Source: Alentia gelatinosa (lineage: Eukaryota > Annelida > Polychaeta > Phyllodocida > Polynoidae). From it: DNA of 64,000 nt. The DNA is taken from NCBI GenBank assembly GCA_950022655.1, contig OX465580.1, positions 94,382,797 through 94,446,796 on the forward strand, given 5' to 3'. Below the pieces are notes generated by a model. It saw only the letters and a program-made list of their open reading frames with translations, was not told the DNA's origin and made no database searches. A program made the position numbers and the translations under genes. Below, piece by piece: positions 36,701-48,000 of the stretch. The stretch's first letter is position 1, and each line of letters opens with the position of its first letter.

Positions 36701-39700
36701 AACAGTCGCAAGGGTAAAAATGGCTAAGTGGGAAAAAGGCATGATCCTCTCACCATGAGCTCTAAGAGCGCTGTGTCGGAGACCTCGCTACCCACTCCAC
36801 TTGTGTCAGAGTCCGTGGGCGAGCAGCTCCGTGATGAGCCATAGCGATGTGGGTACGTGCTGCCAGCCGTCTGCACCGGCGTCGACGGGTTCTCCCTGCA
36901 AGTTTATTTCTCACTTTATTGAACTTTCTTTTTTATTCAGTGGAAATTCAGTGAATAGTTTAGCGTTCTTCCATGAATGGTCAATGACGAATAGATATAG
37001 GGAAATGACCATGTATTTGACGTCACCTTACTAGAGAGTCATACAGCGACTGTTAAAATGACTCGCAGCAATGTTAGATTTATAGCAATTACCAAGCTTA
37101 GACCTGAAATACATGCCCTAAACTGGGAGGAGTACTCAAATAATTTATGCCCGATTGACTTTTTATCCTGAAGGTGTACTCGACTTTCTGTGTAATACAT
37201 ATCGATCTATATTTGAACTTGATATTGCATAAAGAAATTATACATGAGGATTTTACTCCAAGGACATACAATCTTGTTGGTGAACGGTAGAAAATTCTAA
37301 GCAATTTCAAACTAATTGAAGGAAAGCAATAACATATGTACGTAATCTAAATGGACTACTTACATGACATATGGTTTCAGGTCAGATTTGATAGCCCGGA
37401 CAGGCCTTACCAGGGCTTCCGTTAACTGCTCCAGGGTGCGGTTGCAGATGGCACCAGAAATGAAACTCGACTGTTGTGGGTTGTATACCTGGCCATAGCT
37501 AGTCACCCCACTGGAGCTGCTGCTCATCGTCTGTACACCTAAAAAAGCAGAAATAATTAATAGCTAATGCTACTTAATTGTTAGAAATCAGTGGATAAAT
37601 GGGCAATGGAATTAGTATCGTGGATATTATGGTGACAATTTCGAATTTAATTTAAGAATGTTTTTTTAAATTTTTAGTGTATCCTTCATTTTTTATGTCG
37701 AGCTAGGTTTTTTTTCTCTAATATAAACATAATTATATGATCTGTATTCTTGGTATTAATGCCCTGATGAAGGAACATTGTTTGTTCCGAAACGTCGGCC
37801 AGATATTTAATACAGAAGTCCGCATGGACGTACCAAACCGTTTTTTCACTCTTCATTATTTATACCAAGTTTGTGGGTTACCTGCATCTTTATATGATTA
37901 TAGGCAGTTGAGAATTCCTTTGTATCGACAATGAGATGAATTCTTTAGTACCAACACACTGGACTAATAAATGTTACGGTAAATACATAATATTAACAGT
38001 TTTCAGATAAGAATGGGTGTAGTCGCGAGTAGATGACACCTGACATATTAATATCTGAGTGGGAGCAAGGATATTGCGTAGTTATATATGAAGAATGAAC
38101 GCCTACCTTTATCAAAGACAAGTTATTATATTCATTATCCAGCTTCAATCTTATGTCAAAACGTGAAGAACTTACGGTGAAACATTATTGTTCTTATAGT
38201 AGTTCCTAAAGTGGCCGCGACAAAAGCCATGGTGATACTTTCTGTGACATTTTCTATTATTATAAATTCTCCATTACGGTATATTATATACCGTTACTGG
38301 GTCAGAGATACCAGAAATGTCTGAAAAAATATGATAATCTAGTCCACTCACAAAACCCAACATATACCTTAAATAACCGGACAATTGGTAAGGTCTACAG
38401 ATGACTGACTCAATGTCTTGCCTACCTTGGTTTTGGTACATGTCGTGAGGCTGGCTGACGGAAGTGTAGTCCGAGTTTCCAGCGAACAATGCCCCATAAT
38501 CTGCACAACTCTGCACGTTGTAGCCAGACTGACTATGGCTTTGGACTTTAAATAAAATGCAAAATTTAAGCAGTTCAGGGCAATGTGTCTTACGATTATG
38601 GTCGAGATTAGGTAAAGTATCCACCCCTAATCTGTTCGTTCTCTCCATTTAGGGACAGGGCCGGGTACACTGGCTAGGTCGAGATATCTCTAGGGCGAGA
38701 GATTTGGTCTAAGCCTGAATCACTAACTTTTAAATAGTTCGAGTAGACCGGGCTTGAGGCTTGAAATTGATCCACTCCTGTATTCCCATTGTTACAATTT
38801 TATTAAATACCCGAATCCTGTGTACCGGTAATTGTTTATAATAGGGATCTATAAAAATCATTATTTTATAGTCATCTATAATGATGAAGTTCTTAGACGA
38901 TTGCAAGAGCTCGCTAAATCGGGAGTTAACTTCACGCCTTTGAGTCGCGTTGTTTTAGGCAAAGAGAACTTGCTGCAAACACTGAACATCCAGGCACCAA
39001 TTATTACGTCATTATGCGCGGGAGAATTTGGGCGGGTAACAACACATAGATTGCGATTGATGTATAACAAAGGTGGATAACGCATGTATAGTGAAGTTGT
39101 TTACAAACATGACAATAAGGCTATTTCCTGTAGATGTAAGTGAAAATCTTGTCCCACATGGTAAAACAGCAAATCCGTGGCCTCTAGCTTAAAACTTCAA
39201 TAAAAGCCTTTCCGGGCCCGATACGAGACGATCTTTCGCAGTTTTCAAACAAAACGGTCGATTTTATCGCAATAAAAAGGCCGGAATCGTATTCAGGATC
39301 TGCAGTTTTACCCCAACATTTACCTTTTGATGTATTAGGGACATCGATATTTTGTTGATTGTTGACCGTGTTGACAGCTGCCGCCAGGCCTTGCCAATCC
39401 AGCGAATTATCCAGTAGAGCATTTATCTTCTTGAAGATATCAATATTGTTGCCTGCCAGCTCTCCATAGTTATCTTCCCCTGTGGGGTTGATATGTTGAT
39501 CCTTGAAAGAAATCATGAAGGTAAAGCATGGGCCTATCTAGAAGACAAGCTGCCGGAAATAAAATTCAACAACCACCATCACAAATATCAACAATGTCAT
39601 CGAAATAGCAGATTTGGTTCAAGTTAGTAATGTACTATGTAGACATACATACTTTCGCCTTCGAGTTCGACAACTTTACAAAGACTGCTATGAAAGCCTG

Positions 39701-42700
39701 TATTTTTTCCTTTTGCCATACCATGTCGCGGTCTCAGAAATGAGTAAACATTGAGGAGAGAATCCAATAAGGCCTTGTGTCTTCGGAGCGAAAACACCGA
39801 AATGTTACAACTTACATGATATGACCTCTTTTTCTAACTTGGCGAAGAGTCACAATTACGACAATAACTTTGATACAACGTAGCAATAGGTTGCTAAGGA
39901 ACATTGACGACGTTCGTAACGTTGGCGCCATGTTGACAGTTCAAAGACGTAAACATGTGCTCTCACAATCTGCATTGTCAAGTTCATAATTTGTAAAAAC
40001 TGGACCACACGTGACGCTGTCTCATACTCACCGAATACATTTACCACAGATTAACTTGCAAACAAACTCCGACCATTTCAAAAATGAAATAAGTGTCCAA
40101 AAACAAGGCAATGTCGGCATTGTCTTATCTTTTTTTCCCCTTTGGCGGTTTGCAAAGCCAAAGCCGAAATGTGGAAAACCTACGTCTAGCCTAGACGCAG
40201 TTCTTCGAGAAATTAACCAATTTCATTACATACCGGTAAGTTGAACGTAATGAACAGGACATACCAGTGTCGAAATAGGCATTTTCTCGATGAGCAAACT
40301 ATATGGCAAAACTTGTCTTGTGTCGCACTAAAAGTTGAAGACCACGGCTTGCGTTGAGGCTATGCCTCACCGAATTGTCGTACATCGATGCTGAGGATTG
40401 GGCTCCAAATTTCAAACTGCCACAACCGCGCTTCAACAAGACCTTATATAGTTTCAGTTGCGTAACTACTATTCCGTGTCGAGGTGATATTTTGGGCACC
40501 GCAATGTTTACGTATGTTGTTCCCAATTTGATTCCGTGGCCTAGAAATGGCATCCGCCAAAACGTAGACAATTGCTGACACGCAATCATCGGTACGCAAC
40601 CACGTGTTCTTGTACTAGTTGTAGGCCTGCCCACTCAATCGTGACCACTCTCCAGCCAGGCAGACTTCTTCCTGTCAAGTCTGAATAGGAGGGCGACTAG
40701 AATCTATCATACATCTTGAATGACAACTCTATGCCCAGCAGTATTATAACAACAAGTTGTATGCAGAGTAGGCGAAATTTCGGAGGCATCTGTTGCCAGT
40801 GTTGGCCTATGTGCTCCAACTCGACATATTTGATATCCACTCTTTTAACTTCAGTGATTGACTGTGCTCACGCCAGTCACGGCTTTGTATGAAAGGTCAA
40901 CCAAGTCATTGCTCTGGTTTTTGTGGTTTTTATATAAACACACGCAAATCTTGATTTTTTTTTGCTTGGCTTACATCCCAATCTTTGGCAGTTATGCTTA
41001 TAGAACTATGTGTAAAATCACTGACCTTGCGCTAAATTTTATATGCATTGACCTGTATATCAAGAAGGAGGTTGCCTCAACAGCTGCACACCCCTTCCCG
41101 GTATTGGTCAATCACCCCGCAAACGGCTCTATGAAAACAGGTTTAGAAGTATGCGTGGTACATTTCAGAAAACAAAACTGGATGATGCATGTAAAGGATT
41201 TAGATACTTCTTGTCGTTTTTAATATTTTATGTAATTATAGGCCTAATAACTATATTTTAACGATATTATAGTAGGCCTATTTGTGTAATGATTTCAGGC
41301 ATTCTCGCTTGGAATATGTAAAGGGAACTTTTAAAATCCACACTCACATTCTAACCTGCTTAACCACCATCCTACTTAATAGTTACATTCCAACCTGCCT
41401 ACTCACCAGACTGCTCATATTCCAATATGCTTACCCAACGCCCTTCCCATCCACCAACCTGCCTGGACCCCAGCCTGCTCATGTTTCAAACTACATAGCC
41501 TACCCACCAGACTACTCACATTCCAAACTGCATATACCCACCAGCCTACTCACAATTTTTTCCTTTTTTGTTCAGTAGCAGACATCTCTCAGTTGAACTG
41601 AGTTTTTCCTGAAGATGCATATCCGGCCTGCCTACACACCAACCTGCCCACTAACCTGCTTACCCCTTAACCTGCCTATACCAACCATCCTGACCATCCA
41701 CCAGTCTGCACAAATTTCAACATGCCTACCTGCCAACCTGTCCACCCAACAACCTGCCTACATTCCAACCTTCCTAACCACCAACCTGCGTACCCTTTCA
41801 AGCTGCCCATCCATCAACCTGCCTACCCACCAACCATCAACCACCAACCATCGAGGCAGTGTATTTCCCATGCTAAAAAAACCAATATTCAACCCTAAGT
41901 GCAGAAAAGGTGTTAGTGTCAGGTGGGTGGAATAGCCAGTTTATTTTCAAAGTGCCTTGTTGGGAACTACAACGTAAGGAATAATATGGTTCAGGACGTT
42001 GTCTTTGGGAAAGTGTCAATGCATGCTGTAGCCAAAATCTGACTGAATGCAAGCAAGGGCAAATAATACAAATGCCCCCCAGAGAATTCAATAGACGATG
42101 TGGTTATGTTGGCGCGCAAGTAGAGTGGTGGATCAGGGTCAGTACAGGGTAGGAACTGATGAGCGAAACGGTCTGAATACATATATATATAATGCACCCC
42201 TCTCCCACCCCACACGCACACTGAGCACATGAGAGCACTGCGTGATTGCAACAATTTTTATACGGTGAACCACAAGTCAACAAAGCACCTGTTGTTTCTA
42301 TCCCTTTTACCCGATATTCTACATGCTCCGTGGCTGGGATCCACTGGCAATGTCATACCCTAATGATAACAGCGAGTGTTTGTAATGCAAACCGCGGACC
42401 GGACCCACACATGTCGACGCACTGTGTAGGACTATTTGTGATCGTCCGGAGATAAATAAATACACCACGTAACCCAGCTGTTAAACCTGGCGCAAATGCC
42501 AGAGGTGCTATCGTAGGCCATCTTGGAGATGTGCCTTGCCCGGGTGTCCCCTATCAGAGCCAGCGGATCCAGTTGGGGATGGGGTATTTGTAGTTGCCAT
42601 AGTAGAGGCCTGATCAGGTAGATCTATAACGTCAGTCACATGGAAGATCATATGACGATGTGCATGGGATAGGTCATGTTGAACAAGTCCATATGCATGG

Positions 42701-45017
42701 AGACCACACCTGTACAGGTATCCTCATACTCACCTTGTGCGTGCCACTCCATCATTCATGCCTTTAAAAATGATAACTAAATGCATACATGTACTATCAC
42801 AAACAGCAATGTCTCGTGTATTCCATAAAACATGTATACGTGCCATTCATGCAAGGATTCATGCATCCACTTTAAAGGTGATAAGACAGTGTAGATAACC
42901 ATATAAAATGCATGTAGTCTAATTTTGAAATAAAATCTATATATCAGAAATCACTACCCCTTCCAGATCTGTAAACATGTAGTAGGCCCTAATCATTGAA
43001 AAACAACCCAGCAACTGATACCTCTACATCCATCGCCATACATTTACGCAAACCACGCTTCATGTTCTCGATAAAACAGGCTATCAGTTTAGCAGCTGAG
43101 GTGATTAGGAGCAAAGGAGGTGACAACTTGTGTCTGGGCTTCATAGAAGCGTCCACTTGAGATGCTCCTGGCAGACGAGAACCACGAGTATGCGCGCGCA
43201 GACGGCGGATATGACCCCAAGGCGCTCACACCGTGCAGACATGTCGCTGAAGGAAAGGCCTTCCCGCCATACTTTCCACTCCTCTAGCAGGTTGACAAGC
43301 ACCACTTGAGTCTGTCAGCCGCCTGTCCAACCCTGGAGCATGGAGGGAGAGACCCACCCGGAAGGGCAAAGCTAGATGGAACGACTCGCTGCAATAAGTA
43401 GGAATCTTTAACCATTGCAAGCAATAATGTATATTTGTGTGTCATCGGTCCAAAGAGATACTTAAATGGGGGATGATGTCACAGATGTTAATCGATTAGT
43501 CAGTGATATGGGTGAGACAAAATCTGAACCTCATTCCATCCATAGCCATTGAAAATACACCATTCATTTCGGCTTTGCCTTGAGAGATAACTCTCCAAAC
43601 AAATCTCGTGGCATATTTTCAGTAGCCATGGATCTCAATGCAGTTCATTCTTAATATCCCACAATATAACGTCTGCGATGGAGTAGGTTGTAAACGCCCC
43701 GTCGTTATTATACTTATTTGCGATGTTTTCGTCGACCTCTGGTTATTACCTTGTAAGATATGTCCCCAAGTGGAGTTCAAAATCTGAAGTAGACATGTAC
43801 AGTGCATCGTGTAAACATCTTTTCCTTTTCCGAATTTATTCTTAACAAAAGCAAAATCGCGGGGTTTTTTTTTGGTTTTTTTTTTTGGGGGGGGGGGGGG
43901 GGGGGAATTGTATTTGTTTCGATAGCTATTAATACCAGATCAGAAATACTCACTCTATAGAATACATAGGCAGATATATTTCCGACGGACTAATTTCTAA
44001 ACCTTTTCAATGCAGTGAAGAATTTCATTTGACGTATAAAATCAGTTTATCTGTGGTCTCGCACGGCTCATCACACATTTATCACTGCTATCTACAGGGG
44101 ACATCTTTCTATGTCTACATGTGTAGAGGTCTCGTAGGCGTGCGTTCACTACCGAGTTAACGCGAGATTAACACGCCGTAGAGGGCGCCAGCAGTCACCT
44201 CATCTCATCCAGCTGCGCCGAAATGAAATTAAACCAAACTCCTGCTGATTCCATATCAACAATCGCTGCAATTATCGCCGAGCCACAAGAACTTTCCCAG
44301 AGGAGCGACGCGCCCCCTGGCGTTGAGAATGCATTCCAAGGTCAATCAAATGGACGCTCAAGGTCATCGAATCGGGGCAAGGGTAACGTATGTCACCATC
44401 CTAGCAGATGTGTTTGGCCGGTTTCCCTTGTTGCCCTATATGTGATGAAGTAATAAAGCCGAGGTGCAGGATATCCAAAACAGAACAGGTCGTGAAAGTT
44501 GGTTAAGGATAAGGTATCGTCCTCCAAGAAACCACATGTGGTAGGGTCAGCCTCTCCAAACCTGTACACTTTATAGACTTTTTCTTCTCGACAGCGTTGT
44601 TTGTAATTTGTTATGATACATCGGTAGACGTACCAAATCATCATACTAGTGTGCTAGAAGTGCGAACACTATTTGCAAAATCAGCTTCTAGATAAGCATT
44701 GGAATATATTGTTCAATATTAGGGGATTTAATGAACACGAACATTTCTATACAAAGCCAATCTTATTTAATGAAATGTGAAATACATAACCATACCACAA
44801 TTCCTCACATCACGTTATGCAGGGTGACCTCTTGAGATAGAACGAGAACTTTTCTTCAGCATGTGAATTTCTTTTGCAGGAAATCGATATTTTCTACTTC
44901 ATACTTACTGCAACTTTGATATTGCTGCTGAGGCGTAACAATTAACTGCCTTCCCCAGGTAGTTTCTACTGTGTAGTCACCGCTGGATTCAATGGATGAT
45001 TGGATATCTTCGTCAAA
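27497..45017 (-). CDS. CPEB1: CPEB1/Orb-type polyadenylation element-binding protein (12 coding exons)
   Basis: An RNA-binding translational regulator that binds the UUUUAU element in mRNA 3'UTRs and controls poly(A) length in germ cells and neurons. Twelve GT-AG exons are seen: 44909-45017, 39324-39501 (or 39479), 38426-38545, 37364-37538, 36754-36895, 35299-35851, 33756-33869, 31496-31585, 30321-30448, 29474-29672, 28384-28478 and 27497-27709. All intron phases agree, given the 39479 acceptor; the joined length is then 698 codons including the stop. In order: N-terminal [15 protein letters not shown] motif, SDTSG motif, polyQ tract, [13 protein letters not shown] linker, RRM1, RRM2 and ZZ domain. 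The RRM and ZZ sequences follow vertebrate CPEB1 and Drosophila Orb, not the CPEB2-4 group. The initiator ATG and 5' exons were not found. Confidence 0.95.
28384..28478 (-). CDS. CPEB1: CPEB1 exon: end of RRM2
   Basis: 95 bases between CTACAG and GTAATC. It encodes the RRM2 RNP1 motif region ([17 protein letters not shown]) and the C-terminal helix, ending VKTQKFTKK. The glycine codon at its start is split across the intron. Confidence 0.93.
28921..28970. repeat. Five perfect copies of AACGTGCCCC
   Basis: A 10-bp unit repeated five times without a mismatch, close to one helical turn per unit. The perfection suggests recent expansion. Confidence 0.95.
29015..29404. mobile_element. Nested-palindrome (foldback) element in a CPEB1 intron
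   Basis: Terminal inverted repeats of about 50 bases, starting TCCACC and sharing AGTGTCCATAGAAAAC, face each other (29015-29070 and 29347-29404). Inside are a hairpin GGAGCATAC/GTATGCTCC (about 29084-29109), a second with 28-base arms (29212-29282), and a near-perfect 30-base palindrome at about 29281-29310. It has no ORF. It resembles foldback MITEs; no target duplication was identified. Confidence 0.7.
29474..29672 (-). CDS. CPEB1: CPEB1 exon: RRM1-RRM2 linker and RRM2
   Basis: 199 bases between TCCACAG and GTAGGT. It encodes the linker [15 protein letters not shown], the RRM2 RNP2 motif TVFVGAL and the highly conserved [14 protein letters not shown]. It ends one base into a glycine codon. 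Confidence 0.95.
29673..30320 (-). other. CPEB1 intron
   Basis: An AT-rich intron between the RRM1 and RRM2 exons; nothing recognised. Confidence 0.6.
30321..30448 (-). CDS. CPEB1: CPEB1 exon: C-terminal half of RRM1
   Basis: 128 bases between ATTACAG and GTGGGG. It encodes the RRM1 RNP1 motif [18 protein letters not shown] and SSRRMKSKE, matching CPEB1-type RRM1. Confidence 0.93.
30449..31495 (-). other. CPEB1 intron containing a SINE
   Basis: It is occupied in its left half by AT-rich sequence and at 30889-31199 by a tRNA-derived SINE in the same orientation as the gene. Confidence 0.6.
30889..31199 (-). mobile_element. tRNA-derived SINE
   Basis: Read on the minus strand, a tRNA-like head begins near 31199 with A box TTAGCTCAGCGGTTAG (31171-31186) and B box GGGTCACAAGTCCCA (31119-31133), the split promoter of RNA polymerase III. 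The roughly 220-base body ends with GACGTTAAATCAAACCAAAC and an A/C-rich tail, an end resembling mollusc SINEs. It appears full length. It is not a tRNA gene: no proper acceptor stem closes. Confidence 0.8.
31496..31585 (-). CDS. CPEB1: CPEB1 exon: middle of RRM1
   Basis: 90 bases between TTACCTAG and GTAGGA. It encodes [19 protein letters not shown] followed by [12 protein letters not shown]. The acceptor was chosen at 31585, not at the CTGCAG 11 bases further in, because only this choice keeps the phase and restores the family-typical helix. Confidence 0.92.
31586..33755 (-). other. CPEB1 intron
   Basis: A 2.2-kb intron inside the RRM1 coding region. No exon or mobile element was recognised. 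Confidence 0.5.
33756..33869 (-). CDS. CPEB1: CPEB1 exon: start of RRM1
   Basis: 114 bases between CATGTAG and GTACGC. It encodes [19 protein letters not shown], then the RNP2 motif [14 protein letters not shown]. The acceptor position is set by phase and by length agreement with the family (seven residues before TWSG). Confidence 0.92.
33870..35298 (-). other. CPEB1 intron
   Basis: A 1.4-kb intron between the polyQ exon and RRM1; nothing recognised. Confidence 0.5.
35299..35851 (-). CDS. CPEB1: CPEB1 exon with polyglutamine tract
   Basis: 553 bases between TTTTCAG and GTAAGG. It opens [18 protein letters not shown], then a 79-residue segment of which 61 are Gln (35561-35797), then [14 protein letters not shown] and a linker with [17 protein letters not shown], conserved in CPEB1 just before RRM1. 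CAA and CAG codons are mixed. An in-frame ATG lies in the intron at 35870-35872, with no stop before the exon. Confidence 0.95.
35561..35797 (-). repeat. Prion-like Gln-rich tract in CPEB1
   Basis: 79 codons, 61 Gln, interrupted by Leu, Tyr, His, Ile, Lys, Arg, Pro, Val and Phe; the longest pure runs are 16 and 12 Gln. CAA/CAG are interleaved, so the tract is not one young triplet expansion. Q-rich segments of this kind let Aplysia CPEB and Drosophila Orb2 form self-sustaining assemblies; whether this one does is not known. Confidence 0.95.
36466..36678. mobile_element. MITE with about 80-bp inverted termini
   Basis: 213 bp. The ends are GGAGACACACCAAGCG and the complement of GGGGACACACCAAGCG. 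The two arms can be aligned over about 80 bases (shared AATCGCCAACA and TATTATTTCATA blocks) around a core of about 50 bases. It is non-coding and sits in the CPEB1 intron upstream of the polyQ exon. The target duplication is unclear. Confidence 0.75.
36754..36895 (-). CDS. CPEB1: CPEB1 exon with SP and TSG motifs
   Basis: 142 bases between CTTGCAG and GTGAGA. It encodes a Ser/Thr-Pro-rich linker with [16 protein letters not shown] and ends LLELM. The SPTDSDTSG block is conserved with vertebrate CPEB1, where the TSG element serves as a beta-TrCP degron during oocyte maturation. It is followed in phase 0 by the polyQ exon. Confidence 0.9.
37364..37538 (-). CDS. CPEB1: CPEB1 exon, N-terminal linker
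   Basis: 175 bases between TTTTTAG and GTAAGT. It encodes a Ser-rich stretch ([15 protein letters not shown]) and [19 protein letters not shown]. It is split-codon joined on both sides and consistent with its neighbours. The region is poorly conserved among CPEBs, so it is assigned by position and phase. Confidence 0.85.
37742..37815 (+). ncRNA. Hammerhead-ribozyme-like motif
   Basis: The conserved core is present in order: CTGATGA (37764-37770), stem II GGAACA/TGTTCC, GAAA (37789-37792), then CGTC with the GUC cleavage triplet. Stem I closes by GCC/GGC next to the core and CTGTATT/AATACAG at the ends. Stem III is only the self-complementary ACGU, as in the dimeric type I hammerheads of Penelope-like elements and retrozymes. 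One extra A sits between the core and stem II, so activity is uncertain. It lies antisense inside a CPEB1 intron. Confidence 0.5.
38426..38545 (-). CDS. CPEB1: CPEB1 exon, N-terminal linker
   Basis: 120 bases between TTTAAAG and GTAGGC. It encodes a Tyr/Ser/Gln/Asn-rich, low-complexity segment ([15 protein letters not shown] and DMYQNQ). Phases match on both sides (one-base carry in and out). Confidence 0.83.
39324..39501 (-). CDS. CPEB1: CPEB1 exon with N-terminal conserved motif
   Basis: It encodes [17 protein letters not shown], the short motif conserved at the N-terminus of CPEB1/Orb proteins, and ends at GTAAAT. Two acceptors are possible: TTTCAAG at 39501 (phase 0) or CCCACAG giving a start at 39479. 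Only the second keeps frame with the exon at 44909-45017, so the first would need another upstream exon. Confidence 0.85.
41335..41850. repeat. Degenerate CCAACCTGCC(TACC) tandem repeat
   Basis: Variants of CCAACCTGCCTACCCA recur at irregular spacing of roughly 15-35 bases over about 500 bases, giving strong strand asymmetry (C and A on the plus strand). It is a diverged minisatellite, and the ORFs it opens are artefacts. Confidence 0.75.
43866..43905. repeat. Homopolymer tract, T runs then G run
   Basis: Two T runs are followed by a G run of about 18. A similar T-then-G tract occurs at about 48195-48232. Lengths in such runs are unreliable in assemblies. Confidence 0.85.
44909..45017 (-). 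CDS. CPEB1: Probable CPEB1 5' coding exon
   Basis: 109 bases between TATTTCAG and GTAAGT, both strong sites. Only one frame is open; it reads [20 protein letters not shown], then a Gln-containing end. It carries out one base, matching the 39479 acceptor. It has no homology I recognise, so it is assigned by splice signals, phase and position. It is not the first coding exon, since no ATG precedes the acceptor in phase. Confidence 0.6.
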
Positions 45018-48000
45018 CTGAAATAGGTAAGGAACATCAGAAAATGTAATTATGAAATCTCACATTCTATGAAAACAATTTGTATGCACACCACAGTTGA
45101 AGGCATGTCTTAAAATACACAGTGGTGACGCCTGGTCAATGGTTGCATGTACACAGTGTTGTTTAGGCATTTTGGTTGGTGGGGGTGTAGGAAGTTACCC
45201 TTCCTGCTCTACCTTGACCCCTGACCTTTGTCCCTGGAGGTAGTAAATATTGTTTCCAGCCTAAATATTATCAAATAATGTGTAGTTTCGCCATTATCTG
45301 GCTCTTCAGGATAATGTTGGGAACTATGTCTTATTCATGTGATATTCTGTGTCTTAGATATACCATTTGTCAATCATTTGGACAATTTGATTGATATTAT
45401 GTTTTTACTTTGTGGGTGTGTTTGTCAGGTGTTTTCTGTACTAAACAGTGTATGGTTTTGGTTTCTACATGGCCAAGGTACACAGCCTGGGTTGAGGTAG
45501 TGAATATAAGTTATTGATTCAAAACGGTTTTTTTTCTTCAGATATCTGCTATCTGGGGAAACATTTTGAAAGTCTGATTTATATTTGACTGATTTGTATA
45601 GGAAATGTACTGAAAAATAAAGTCTTCTTCGATTTTTTTTAAAAACAAGGAAGGTAGCCTATGTTTTCTAAAACATACACGATTAGCACTCCCGATTCGC
45701 TGTAATCTGTGAAAGTCTGAAGAAAATTACATGGGTTTTACTATGGGAAAAACAAGTTTTTAGAATTTCTATATATTCTATAATAATGATAAATTGATCT
45801 GTAAATCAAAGATGAGACTGAATAGAACAAGAAAAATCAAACCTTTCAATTTCCAACGATTGCTCTTTGATTGGTCCTTTCATAAAGGTACCAATTAGTG
45901 AAACAGTACATTACCTCAATAAGGAAGGAGAAAATAAAAGGACATGTTAAGATATAGGGAAAAACATCGGTTTTTAAAATCAACTTAGAATATATCTACC
46001 CTAAAATATTCCAAGTGTTACGGTAATTGAAATCACACCAATAAGAAACAAGTACCTTGATATCTACAGGCATTATTTTGAGGAAGAGGTTTTCAGATAT
46101 CAGATACATATCCTGTTATGAAAAGAATCCTATTATTTGCCTTTATTTCTTTTATGTATATCTAGGCAAATTCCAATTGTTGAGCGAAGAATGCCATAGC
46201 AGAGAGACAGTCATATTTCTATCGAGGTCCTACAGGGATATATGAAATCTTAGCCTGTTTGTTCCATAGTGCCCTTCGCATGCATATTTATAGGGTATTT
46301 GGTGAATCCGCGGCATAGCCACGTATCCTTGTGTGCTTAATAGAAGGAGTCTGCTGGTCACATGGTCATAAGAAATGTAACAATAAATCAAGTCAACGCC
46401 TCGATGGTGGCTAAGCAGCACCACGTGTCCCGAGAGGCATCAGGATCCTGACTTTATTGTCGCAGACAGGACGTTTAAAAGCCTACAATGTCGTCGGAGA
46501 GAGACAATATATACAGCGCCTTTTACCACAGGAATGTCTCGCCAAGTCTCGCCCCTACGAGACTCGGTAATGAAGGACGGCGCTGACACCTAGCGCCATC
46601 CTCAGTATCCTTTTCATGCCAGCAGAATACGCAGTGTGCTGAAGTCGGAGCATAAATCTCTGGCACACTGCTGCTTTTTTCCAGATGCTTATTGTGGGTG
46701 TATTGGGCTCGAATTTATGTTTTAATTAGTAAATCTGCAGGATTCACAAACGGAGTAGACTGCTGTCTAAAAGTGTATGTCGTAAATCCCGAGGCAAAGC
46801 ACTTCAAAGTCGGGAGTGTAGTGAAGTCGTAAATAATCCCATGTGTTTGGTGTAAAACATTTATAAGTCACACAACTCTATCCATTTGGAGGCAGCGTAC
46901 CGTTGTTTTATATGGAAGATGCAGAAAATTCCGGACTATATCTTCAAAGACCTTATATGTCATTATCCAAAAGTATCAGAGGTTCCTTATCATGGGCATA
47001 GTTGAAGGCCACCACACACGACTTTACGTAATGGATGAAAGGAGCTCTGAGACGATGGTAGGTCTGATAGCTGACAACTGGTTTCCCAATGTCTTCTTTC
47101 TCTTCATGAGGTGAATATGGATATTCCATGATAATTCTAATTGATTAATTTGAGAGACATGAAGTAATGGAACAAGAGGTAGACGCCAAGAATTGCCTTG
47201 AGGTATGTACCCCTATAGTGATTCCTTGGCCCTTGTTCTTCTATTCAAACCTTCAGTATATGAGAAAAACCGATACAGGATTTTATTGCAACCATCAAGA
47301 AGGTATTAAAAGTAGAAAAAAATACGAGTAAAAATTGTAATAATCAGAGGAATACTGAACTTTATGAGATGATTAACTTTGATTTTTGTACAGCCCTATT
47401 TTCACTGATAGGAACAGCTCTTCCAATGAGCATCATCCATGTTCACATTTACCACAAATTCCAAACTATAAGATGGTAAATAGAACCAGCAGAAAAACTA
47501 GGGATCAGAAAAAACAACCATATGTTGATATAGCCATATCGTCTGTCAGGCTTTCAGGAAGGTTCCCTGCTGCGGCATTTATAGGGCTTACTGTGCGACC
47601 ACGAAGAGTCCCTGTATTGCAATCTACAGCTGTCATAGTGAATACCATGGTGTGGACTGTACTCTTTTATAAGTACATACACATATTAGACAAGTCTGAA
47701 ACGGTTATTCCAAAACCAATTCTAATGTCAGAGACAATTTGATCTCATTGTTCCCAAGGGAGAAGTTCATAGTGGGTGGTGCTGGAGGTTTGATAACTTA
47801 TGTAGCATGTAGCATTCATCACTGTGTTACCTCCTTCTCTCAACCACAAAGTATGTTTCGTGTCAACTTTATCTCATAGGCCAAAAGTATCCCAGTTTCC
47901 ATGATTATACCCTCATCAAGCCCTGTTATTCGTGTTTGTACATTCATTTGCCATATTCAACCACCCGAATGTTCCTCTTGCGCGGAGAGTCAGTAAAGCA

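Larger units (their letters stand above)
39502..44908 (-). other. CPEB1 intron of about 5.4 kb
   Basis: It contains the CCAACCTGCC-type degenerate tandem repeat (about 41335-41850), a short AT run near 42180, the T-then-G homopolymer tract at 43866-43905, and two CTCF-like motifs near 44176 and 44311. No further exon was recognised with confidence. Confidence 0.5.

Noticed and set aside
41341..41935. Thr/Pro/Leu-rich ORFs
   Set aside because: Produced by the CCAACCTGCC repeat, not by a gene.
42158..42176. Second hammerhead core: CTGATGAGCGAAACGGTC
   Set aside because: Stem II would be a single pair and no stem I closes, so it is a chance match.
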